Notes under the pieces: model-generated
Seen by the model: the letters and a program-made list of their open reading frames with translations, nothing else
Databases searched by the model: none
What the model was told of the DNA's origin: nothing
In this document: positions 58,201 to 64,000 of the stretch, in pieces
Numbering within the stretch: position 1 is the first letter of the stretch
How the letters are laid out: each line of letters opens with the position of its first letter
Program-made: the position numbers and the translations under genes
Assembly (NCBI RefSeq): GCF_000091305.1
Contig: NC_013929.1
Location: forward strand, 9,176,001 to 9,240,000
DNA from: Streptomyces scabiei 87.22
GTDB lineage: Bacteria > Actinomycetota > Actinomycetes > Streptomycetales > Streptomycetaceae
Length of the DNA: 64,000 nt
Direction: 5' to 3'

Positions 58201-60174
58201 GGCCTTGTACCAGTCCATCTCGGTGCCCCGGGTGCCGCCCGGGCCCTCCATGGTCCGGGGGCTGTCGGCGCGGGTGTGCCAGTAGCCGCGCAGCCCGTCG
58301 TTGCGGGACCGCCAGTAGACGAGCAGTTCGCCGTCCACGTGGTGGAAGCCCGGGTCGCCCCAGCGGTCGTTCGCCGGGATGCGCAGGTCGTGGGTGAGGA
58401 GGGTGCCCTCCGCGCCGATCACGCGGGCCTGGGCGCCGCCGGCCACGACGAGATGCGGCCAGGCGTCGGCGACGATGATGTCCTCGACGTCGTTCTTCGG
58501 GACGAGGCTGGCGGTGGCGTCCTCCCAGGCGGGCCAGCCCAGTTCGTCGAAGAGTCCGGCGCGCAGGGTCCGCGCCAGCACCGGTGCCAGGTCGGTGGCG
58601 ACGGCCGCGCGGACCTCGTCCTCGGCCAGCGCCAGCGCCTCGGCCGGCAGCCACTTCAGCCGGGTGAGGGCGTCGGGCAGCTGGGGCAGGCCCACGGCGG
58701 TGAACCGCCGCACGACCCCGCTCACCCAGCGCGCCAGCAGCGGGCGCCCGCCCGGGGAGGCGGCCAGCACACGGATCGCGCGCCGCCCGGAGTCGTCGTC
58801 GCCGAAGCGGTCCGCGCCCAGCAGGAACGCCTCGTGGAAGCGGGAGTCCGCGCTCAGCGACAGCAGTTCGCGGTGGCCCTCACCCGGCGCCCACTGCTCC
58901 AGCGGCAGCGACGTGGCCTTCGCCGGCGCGGCCACGGGCACGTCCAGGGACAGCAGCAGATCTATCAGGTCGATGTCGTGCGTGACCGTCAACTCGCGCT
59001 CCGAAGAAGCAAGTTCGGTCCGCAGCCGGTCCGCCGCCCGTTCCACCAGCGGGTACAGCTCGGGCATCCGGGTGGAACCGCGCCAGGACCGCGCCCGCTC
59101 CCGGAACACCAGGAACCGCTCCAGCCAGCCCGCCGTACCGTCGTGCGGGCGCTGGTCCGCGGGCAGGGAGCCGTCCCACAGCGCGGCCGTGGCGCCGGAG
59201 ACCTCCAGGAGGTCCAGCCACATCCCGGGCAGGTCCTCGTCGGTGGACGAGGGGAGCGTGTCCAGCAGGGTGCCGCGCACCCTCGGCTCACGCGCGGCCA
59301 GCGCCACCAGCGCCGTACGGTGGCCCTTCCACCAGCCGGCCGCCGCGCGCAGCGTGGACGGCAGGGCCAGCAGCTCGGCCAGATAGTCCTGTTCGGTCAC
59401 GTCGGCGTCGAGGCCGGCGGCGCGGGCCAGCCTGCGCAGGTCGTTCGCCATCTGCGCCGACGGCGGCAGACCGCCCGCCGTGCGGCGCAGGCACAGCCGG
59501 GTGAAGCGCCGCAGCGCCTCCTCGGCGGGGACCCGCGCGGCCAGCTCCTTCGCGTAGGCCGACAGCACCTTCACCGGGAGCGCGCCGGCCAGCGCGAACT
59601 CCAGGAACACCGCGTCGAGCCGCTCCTCCTCGACGACCAGCCCGTGCTCCGCCTCGGCCTTGCGGGCGCGGGTGAACAACTGGGCCGCGTAGGTGGCGTT
59701 CTCCTCCCCGAGGAACACCCGCCCGGCCTGCTCGTAGAAGGTCGGCAGGAAGTGCGGTACCGACGCCGCGAGCCGGTCGCCCAGCTCCAGATACGCGTCC
59801 ATGGCCGCCTTGGGCTTGGTCCGGGCCTGCCGGGCCGCCCGCTCCAGGTCCGGCACGACGCCCAGCGCGTGGTGACCGTCCGCCGGGTGGTGCACCAGCA
59901 CCCACTCGGGGAAGCCCAGCGACTGCCGCAGCCCGAGCCCCACGACCGCCGGCTCCGCGTCCTGCTCCAGCCCCAGGAACCCGGCGGCCAGATCCTCCGC
60001 CGCGCCCAGCTCCCCGGCGACCAGCCGTACCACCACCCGGTCGTCCAGACCCGGATGGCGGTAGGTCCGCGCCGTCAGCGGCACCGCCCGTTCCCCGGCC
60101 CCCTCGGTGTCGGCCGGCAGCACCCCGCCCGCGGCCAGCATCTCCTCGTACGACACAGCCTCGCCCCCGTTCAT
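55267..60174 (-). CDS. giant protein of MoxR/VWA operon, unknown function
   Basis: 1,635 residues, the longest gene in the window. It is cytoplasmic with no signal or membrane segments. The N-terminal 500 residues are helical and repeat-like (LELGDRLAASVPHFLPTFYE, TYAAQLFTRARKAEAEHGL), the centre is beta-rich with many Trp and Gly (WLLFDGASYWVWHAEGE, WQLEIFDTDGVVTSV), which would suit a propeller-like fold, and the C-terminus is helical again and ends in a basic patch. No domain was recognised. The ATG at 60174 overlaps the stop of the DUF4132-like gene (ATGA), so the two are coupled. It may be a scaffold or substrate-recognition part of the system. Confidence 0.7.
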   Translation of the reverse strand: MNGGEAVSYEEMLAAGGVLPADTEGAGERAVPLTARTYRHPGLDDRVVVRLVAGELGAAEDLAAGFLGLEQDAEPAVVGLGLRQSLGFPEWVLVHHPADGHHALGVVPDLERAARQARTKPKAAMDAYLELGDRLAASVPHFLPTFYEQAGRVFLGEENATYAAQLFTRARKAEAEHGLVVEEERLDAVFLEFALAGALPVKVLSAYAKELAARVPAEEALRRFTRLCLRRTAGGLPPSAQMANDLRRLARAAGLDADVTEQDYLAELLALPSTLRAAAGWWKGHRTALVALAAREPRVRGTLLDTLPSSTDEDLPGMWLDLLEVSGATAALWDGSLPADQRPHDGTAGWLERFLVFRERARSWRGSTRMPELYPLVERAADRLRTELASSERELTVTHDIDLIDLLLSLDVPVAAPAKATSLPLEQWAPGEGHRELLSLSADSRFHEAFLLGADRFGDDDSGRRAIRVLAASPGGRPLLARWVSGVVRRFTAVGLPQLPDALTRLKWLPAEALALAEDEVRAAVATDLAPVLARTLRAGLFDELGWPAWEDATASLVPKNDVEDIIVADAWPHLVVAGGAQARVIGAEGTLLTHDLRIPANDRWGDPGFHHVDGELLVYWRSRNDGLRGYWHTRADSPRTMEGPGGTRGTEMDWYKADLRLTLPLPGGGRATGAGVLHTGDTTVPEERWLLFDGASYWVWHAEGERDAHGFHEYDPATNTRGRRSLPAFLSDALRDAPEGSTYDSGWLGPSPTVGRTPASAPVDGVVGIRTIRLPDGSRRTEDLAGHSVTLPAGRGRAAALVVFPGDDRARAVVRNGWQLEIFDTDGVVTSVAKTDRTPGVFGEGTLLLPPVQFWECMTARDPEGSAALRRIDGATTQALLAAAAEEDKDALPTAIRALLPVTHDALVAGIAGVVRHAAGQQAVLDGAAARLTRALDGGLEEEGPAGPADTVLQQALSGVGGSAGHWWHRDDQADTVFRALRTLTRAAGLDGTAVPQERAVRLHLDGTGLPAGRPELPTLIDRVCALAFRAAALTTTEDHREVLRTLLERLDALGLGNDGASTRWREVTVRLGADQLRTPSGAWREGSWDGLLPLGGGAFLAIVEHGSPDNDGCTFRGYFHDPAERFETPEPYTLQKSTPLGVAGDAPWIGGFLAELAARGPAPWFPEAAEEFARLTGVTDTVARLLVAGLPGVDVYQRTFLTTEARQALGVKAAPAAVAKDELQSVDSAVRAAVVGALLPDDPAGLWSDGPNAAAAAELWNSEVGRRTAVPEDVLADALRAVRHARWNVREALPALLHPAGEPRLTQDLDWAVKGDRVRPVTDDAVGFTADTLVGSVGLAAWLAHRLPAGDPLRAALPVALTAVRERLAHPGLVLDLGRYVSLTQFRKTAGTPTETGEGFERYGAVVLATHDDQPSPGVRVALLDEAGQDPYLPALRVDDQRPYAAEVALRLARSAPFAALLDDPGAPLAGERAADGTWWPQDPSRSVPDLVTEVAKEYGIGEDAATLYLMLLAMPDPTDRMTARWTGWKPARLKAARAELAGGELMVEASRTRAGRSLFLPGAWVDPKAPRLPLERWKLPLFGELMTDDHATFGVIVPTAPAAELYRRAWQRVQDGDAPRFEELKVRRGRRR

Positions 60175-61037
60175 GCGTCCTTGCCCTCCTCGATCACGCG
60201 CCCGGCGTGCAGCGCCGAGGCCATCCGCATCCCCTCCGACCAGGCCACCGGACCCACGTCGGCCAGCGGCAGGGCGCGGCCGTCCTGGTCCTGCCAGGTC
60301 AGGCTGCCGGTCTCCACCTCGTCGTCCCAGTACGGCTCCCCGATCCACACGGAGGCCTCGACGGTGCGCTCGCCGTCCCGGACGCGGGCCGTGGCGTACC
60401 CGCCGGAGACGCGGTACCCGAGGGAGGTGGCGCGGGCGGCGAGGGCGAACCGGGAGCGGAATTTACCCCCGGTGAAGTCCCGTACCTGGGTGGCCTTGGC
60501 GGCCAGGTCCGCCGGCCGGCGCCAGGTCGCGCGGTGTATCTGCTCGACGCGCTGGACGATGCCCAGCTCCGCCGCGAACTCCCGGATGTCGTCGAGGTCC
60601 GGCAGCAGCACCGGGTGCGGCAGGGTCACCGTGCGCGGGGAGAGGCGGACCGTCTCGCCGTCCAGGTTCACGACCCGCAGTTCGCCCGAGTCGGTGGCCC
60701 CCCGCAGGAAGCCGACCTCGTCCGGGTCGTCGCCGACCACCGCGAGGTCCCGCAGCGCGGCCTGCCACGCCTCGTCCGGCCACACCCGGGCCAGCAGACC
60801 GGTGGGTACGGGCAGTGACGACACCATCCAGGCGTCCACCTGCGTGACGCACGCCGCCGCGTGCCGATCCAGCCATTCGGCGAACCGTCGCAGCCGGTCC
60901 ACCTCCGGGTGGTCCTTCAGCGCCTTCGGCAGCGACTTCAACTGCCTCCCCGCCGCCCGGCCCGAGGTGGCTCGCGCCGCCACCCGCCCCTCCACAAGGG
61001 CGACTTCATACCCGTCGCCCGCCGACAGCCAACCCAC
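60171..61037 (-). CDS. DUF4132-like protein, first gene of MoxR/VWA operon
   Basis: 288 residues. The stretch LKSLPKALKDHPEVDRLRRF, later VGFLRGATDSGELRVVNLDG and TLPHPVLLPDLDDIREFAAE, then LGIVQRVEQIHRATWRRP, follows the pattern recalled for DUF4132, the C-terminal domain of E. coli YehI/MolR. No WGR domain precedes it here. The GTG at 61037 sits behind GGGGCTGGGG. The stop overlaps the next gene by ATGA. In E. coli the DUF4132 gene yehI is near yehLMPQ as recalled, which supports assigning all five genes here to one system. Function unknown. Confidence 0.65.
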   Translation of the reverse strand: MGWLSAGDGYEVALVEGRVAARATSGRAAGRQLKSLPKALKDHPEVDRLRRFAEWLDRHAAACVTQVDAWMVSSLPVPTGLLARVWPDEAWQAALRDLAVVGDDPDEVGFLRGATDSGELRVVNLDGETVRLSPRTVTLPHPVLLPDLDDIREFAAELGIVQRVEQIHRATWRRPADLAAKATQVRDFTGGKFRSRFALAARATSLGYRVSGGYATARVRDGERTVEASVWIGEPYWDDEVETGSLTWQDQDGRALPLADVGPVAWSEGMRMASALHAGRVIEEGKDA

Positions 61038-61556
61038 GTACCCCAGCCCCTAGCGTCAATTGCACAGGAAGAAAGCACAGTTCAGCCGGGGAATCCCGGC
61101 CCACGTGCGACCATGTGCGGAACGCTAGCGGCAGCCACTGACAATCGCCGAGGGGCCCCTCCCGAGAAGCCTCCCGCGACGCGCCGGGAGCCCCCGACGG
61201 CGAGCGGGCGCACGACAGGATCACCCCGGCGTCCGGCAAGCCAACCGAAGCGGGTGCGCCGCCGCATCCGTAGTCCTACGTAACCGGAGTACGTATTACC
61301 GGCCAGTCACCGGGGCCGGCGCCGGGCCGCCGTCGTACCGCCGTGCGCGCTCACCCTCCGCAGCGGCGCGGGGTGGGGTGAGGCTTCCGCCCGGCCATGG
61401 CGCGGTGCCGCACCGTGACCCTTCCCGTACGCCAGGGTCCTATATCGCACAAACGTGCGTTACCTGTGGGTTTTCCTGGAACGGGACCGCGCCCTCGGGG
61501 CCGTGGGCTCCTATGGTGGGGATCACGGAACGGCGACGGACGCTGAGGCGGCGACC
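61038..61556. other. divergent spacer between MoxR operon and phosphatase gene
   Basis: 519 bp without a gene. For the minus-strand operon TTGACG (61054-61059 complement) is a -35-like element, but a -10 at the right distance would fall in the coding region, so it is doubtful. TACGTAACCGG and TACGTATTACCGG (about 61278-61303) form a direct repeat. TATATC (61441-61446) lies 8 nt before an in-frame GTG at 61455 and is a -10 candidate for the phosphatase gene; CGCAC AAA CGTGCG beside it is a small palindrome. Confidence 0.5.
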
Positions 61557-62786
61557 ATGACGGACACGGCGAACGACTATGCGGCGGTGTTCCAGGCGCT
61601 GCCGGGCATGGTGGCGCTGCTGACACCCGACCTGGTGTACGCGGACGCGAACGAGGAGTTCCTGCGGTTGTCGGGGCGCACCCGCGAGCAGGTGGTCGGC
61701 CGGTACCTCTTCGACGTGTTCCCCGACAACCCCGCCGACCCCTCGGCGAGCGGGATGCGCAATCTGGCCGCCTCCCTGCACCGGGTGGTGGAGACCGGTG
61801 AGCGCGACGCGATGGCGCTCCAGCGCTACGACGTGGAGTCGGTTGAGCGGCCGGGGGAGTGGGAGGAGCGGTACTGGAGCCCGGTGAACGCGCCGATCCT
61901 CGGCCCCGACGGCAAGGTGGTCCTCCTGATCCACAAGGTCGAGGAGGTCACCGAGCTGATCCGCGCCCGCGAGCGCTCCCCGGGCGACCGGGCCAGCGTG
62001 CTGGAGGCCGAGCTGTACACCCGCGCGCGCGAGCTGCAGGAGGTCAACGAGCGGCTGCGCGAGGCGCACGCCCACGAGCGGGAGGTCGCGCTCGCCCTGC
62101 AGACGGCGATGCTGCCCGCGCCCAACCCGCTCGGTCACCACCGGGCGGCGGTGCGCTATCAGCCGGCGACCGACGCGCTCAACGTGTGCGGCGACTGGTA
62201 CGACCTGGTCGACCTGACCGGTGTCGACCGCATCGGCATCGCCGTCGGTGACGTGGTCGGACACGGCCTGGCCGCCGCCTGCGTCATGGGCAAGCTGCGC
62301 AGCGCGCTGAGCGCCGCGTCCCTGGTGGCGGACGGTCCCGCACAGGCCCTGGACGCGCTCGGCCTGTACGCCCGCTCCGTCGACGGCGCCGAGAACACCA
62401 CGGCCGTGCAGACCTGCGTCGACTGGGACACCCGCACCATCACCTACAGCAGCGCCGGGCATCTGCCGCCCGCGCTGCTGTGCCGTGACGGCGAGGTCGT
62501 CTTCCTCGACGGGGCCACCGATCCCCCGCTCGGCGCCCGCCCGGAACACACGCTCCGGCCCGAGGCCACCGTCGCCTTCACCGAGGGCGACCTGCTCGTC
62601 CTCTACACCGACGGCCTGGTCGAACGCCGCGGCGAGGACATCGACCACAGCCTCGCCCGTCTCGCCGACGCGCTCACCCGCCACCGCCGGGTCGGCCCCG
62701 AACCCCTCGCCGACGCCCTCCTGCTCGATCTTCTCCCCGCCGGCCGTGCCACCGACGACGCGGCCCTCGTCATCCTCCAGCTCTGA
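61557..62786 (+). CDS. PAS domain and PP2C/SpoIIE-type serine phosphatase
   Basis: 409 residues. An N-terminal PAS sensor (about 8-125; VFQALPGMVALLTPDLVYAD, EEFLRLSGRTREQVVG) is joined by a coiled-coil linker (ELYTRARELQEVNERLREAH) to a SpoIIE/RsbU-type PP2C domain with YQPATDALNVCGDWYDLVDL, VGDVVGHGLAAACVMGKLR, SSAGHLPPALL and LLVLYTDGLVERR; the metal-binding Asp residues are present. Such proteins dephosphorylate anti-anti-sigma factors in response to a signal sensed by PAS. The ATG at 61557 has GAGG 8 nt upstream; an upstream GTG (61455) behind a -10-like TATATC would add 34 residues. The anti-sigma-like ATPase at 20160 is not close enough to infer pairing. Confidence 0.88.
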   Translation: MTDTANDYAAVFQALPGMVALLTPDLVYADANEEFLRLSGRTREQVVGRYLFDVFPDNPADPSASGMRNLAASLHRVVETGERDAMALQRYDVESVERPGEWEERYWSPVNAPILGPDGKVVLLIHKVEEVTELIRARERSPGDRASVLEAELYTRARELQEVNERLREAHAHEREVALALQTAMLPAPNPLGHHRAAVRYQPATDALNVCGDWYDLVDLTGVDRIGIAVGDVVGHGLAAACVMGKLRSALSAASLVADGPAQALDALGLYARSVDGAENTTAVQTCVDWDTRTITYSSAGHLPPALLCRDGEVVFLDGATDPPLGARPEHTLRPEATVAFTEGDLLVLYTDGLVERRGEDIDHSLARLADALTRHRRVGPEPLADALLLDLLPAGRATDDAALVILQL

Positions 62787-62821
62787 TCCCGGCCGCCCCC
62801 ACGGCGATCGCCCCGAGGCGG

Positions 62822-64000
62822 TCAGTCGAGGAAGTCGGCGACCAGCGCGGCGAACTCGTCCGGGCCGGCCAGCCGGACGCCGAGGCTCTCGGCCCTGGCC
62901 CGCTTGGAGCCGGCGTTCTCGCCCGCCACGACCAGGGAGGTCTTCTTGGAGACGCTGGAGGAGGCGCGCCCCCCGGCCCGCTCGATGAGTTCGTTCATCT
63001 GGTTGCGGCTGAGCTTCTCCAGGACGCCGGTCATCGCTCCCGTGACCACCACGGCCATCCCCGCGAGCGGCCCGCCGGCGCCCTCGGCGCCCTCCTCCGG
63101 CCCTTCCGGGTCGCCGGCCGGGGCGGGCGGTGTGGCGCCCGGCTCCGTCATGTTCACCCCGGCCGCCACCAGCTTGTCGATGAGCGGGGCGAGTTCGGCC
63201 AGCTCGGCCACGATGGACGGGGCCTTCTCGGTGCCGATGCCCTCGACCCGCTGGATCGCCTCGGCGTCCGCGGCGCGGATGTCGTCCATGGTGGCGAAGT
63301 GGCGGGCGATCCGGCGGGACATGGAGCGCCCGGTGCCCCGCACGCCCAGCGCGCACAGCACCCGCGACAGCGGCCGCCCCCGGGCCGTGTCGAGCGCGGC
63401 GAGGAGGTTGTCGGTGCTGGTCTCGCCCATGCGGTCCAGGCTCAGCAACTGCTCCCGGGTGAGGGCGAACAGATCGGCCAGATCGGCGACCAGTCCCGCC
63501 TCGACGAGCTGGACGACCCGGGTGTGCCCGAGCCCCTCCACGTCGAGCTGGTCGCGGCCCACGGCGTACGAGAGGGAGGCGACCAGATGGCAGTTGCGGC
63601 CGTTCTCGCAGCGCCAGCGCTGTTCACCGGTGTCGATGCCGGAGCCGCATCTGGGGCACACCTCGGGGAAGACGATGGGCTGTTCGTCGCCGGTGCGCAG
63701 ATGGGCGACGGGGGCCTCGACGCGGGGGATGACGTCACCGGCGCGGTGCACCATGACGTGGTCGCCCAGGCGGAGGTCACGGCGGGTGATGTCCGCCGGG
63801 TTGTGGAGGGTGGCGTACGTGATGGTGGAGCCGTCGATCTCGACGGGCTCCAGTACTCCGCGTGGCGCGATGATGCCGGTGCGGCCGACGTTCCACTGCA
63901 CCTCCAGCAGCCGCGTGATCTTCTCGACGGCGGGCAGCTTGTAGGCGATCGCCCAGCGCGGGGCACGGGTTCCTGACCCGGCGGCCCGCTGGTCGGCGGC
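62822..64000 (-). CDS. ligA: NAD-dependent DNA ligase, N-terminal part outside window
   Basis: The C-terminal 392 residues of LigA; the frame is open to the right edge, so the NAD-binding and adenylation lysine parts lie beyond it. Visible in order: the end of the nucleotidyltransferase domain (TRAPRWAIAYKLPA), the OB fold (NVGRTGIIAPRGVLEPV, GDHVMVHRAGDVIPRV), a four-cysteine zinc finger (CPRCGSGID and RCENGRNC), helix-hairpin-helix repeats (LDRMGETSTDNLLAAL, VEGIGTEKAPSIVAEL) and a C-terminal BRCT domain (VVVTGAMTGVLEKLSRNQMN). It seals nicks in replication and repair. Convergent with the phosphatase gene, 35 bp apart. Streptomycetes may carry more than one ligA; which copy this is cannot be told. 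Confidence 0.92.
   Translation of the reverse strand, partial: AADQRAAGSGTRAPRWAIAYKLPAVEKITRLLEVQWNVGRTGIIAPRGVLEPVEIDGSTITYATLHNPADITRRDLRLGDHVMVHRAGDVIPRVEAPVAHLRTGDEQPIVFPEVCPRCGSGIDTGEQRWRCENGRNCHLVASLSYAVGRDQLDVEGLGHTRVVQLVEAGLVADLADLFALTREQLLSLDRMGETSTDNLLAALDTARGRPLSRVLCALGVRGTGRSMSRRIARHFATMDDIRAADAEAIQRVEGIGTEKAPSIVAELAELAPLIDKLVAAGVNMTEPGATPPAPAGDPEGPEEGAEGAGGPLAGMAVVVTGAMTGVLEKLSRNQMNELIERAGGRASSSVSKKTSLVVAGENAGSKRARAESLGVRLAGPDEFAALVADFLD

Noticed and set aside
54118..61053. 2,311-codon plus-strand ORF opposite the MoxR operon
   Set aside because: It mirrors the codon bias of the five minus-strand genes, has low-complexity Arg/Gly/Val sequence and no motifs.
61455..61556. Upstream GTG start for the PAS-PP2C gene
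   Set aside because: A -10-like TATATC lies 8 nt before it, but the ATG at 61557 has a ribosome site and begins right at the PAS domain. Kept as an alternative only.
1..64000. tRNA, rRNA, origin or prophage
   Set aside because: No cloverleaf-like sequences, rRNA stretches, DnaA-box clusters, integrase or phage structural genes were seen on reading the window.

Overview
The window looks like chromosome of a Streptomyces or a close relative. GC content is very high with strongly GC-biased third codon positions, GTG (and one TTG) starts are common, and three genes carry the rare TTA leucine codon. Several families are typical of the genus: a graspetide RiPP pair, an F420-type nitroreductase, an anti-sigma-like ATPase and a PAS-SpoIIE phosphatase. 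No rRNA, tRNA, CRISPR array, prophage or complete insertion sequence was seen. The left edge cuts a ROK sugar kinase and the right edge cuts NAD-dependent DNA ligase.

Layout. 0-7.6 kb: truncated ROK kinase, a 31-bp tandem repeat field, a small exported protein, a kinase-like/Nudix fusion, an M20 peptidase, a geranylgeranyl-reductase-like FAD enzyme, and a nitroreductase/TetR divergent pair separated by an 11-unit, 19-bp operator-like array. 7.7-10.4 kb: a graspetide operon (precursor plus ATP-grasp ligase) and an MFS transporter. 11-15 kb: an exported protein behind a CsoR-type copper operator, then a DeoR regulator divergent from a SIS isomerase and class II aldolase. 15-24 kb: AraC regulator, RlmG-like methyltransferase, AlkB, ROK regulator, GtrA protein, zinc-ribbon protein, anti-sigma-like ATPase, Cds1-like PLP enzyme, DeoR regulator. 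24-35 kb: a membrane alpha/beta hydrolase convergent with a secreted S33 peptidase (a palindromic MITE-like element between them, a TTA codon in both), a beta-helix/AAA+ fusion, an Rv1733c-like membrane protein, MOSC protein, DUF6643-like protein, TerD-family protein. 35-41 kb: HpnB-like glycosyltransferase, racemase, O-antigen-ligase-like protein, Lnt and a Nudix protein. 41-44.5 kb: a small TetR regulon (tautomerase-dehydrogenase operon, tetR and a second tautomerase-like gene) sharing one 18-bp palindrome at three sites. 44.6-48.3 kb: a CNNM transporter pair behind a coupled 34-codon leader, then a voltage-gated-type ion channel. 48.3-61 kb: a five-gene minus-strand operon (DUF4132-like protein, a 1,635-residue protein, MoxR AAA+ ATPase, DUF5682-VWA fusion, SWIM-type zinc protein). 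61.5-64 kb: PAS-PP2C phosphatase and LigA.

The most system-like unit is the 12.7-kb MoxR/VWA operon. Four of its genes are joined in pairs by 4-nt stop/start overlaps, and its parts match the E. coli yehLMPQ neighbourhood as recalled, but its function is not established. The graspetide pair, the shared-palindrome TetR regulon and the 19-bp array are the next best candidates for new biology. All family assignments come from reading motifs and recalled family features; no database search was run.
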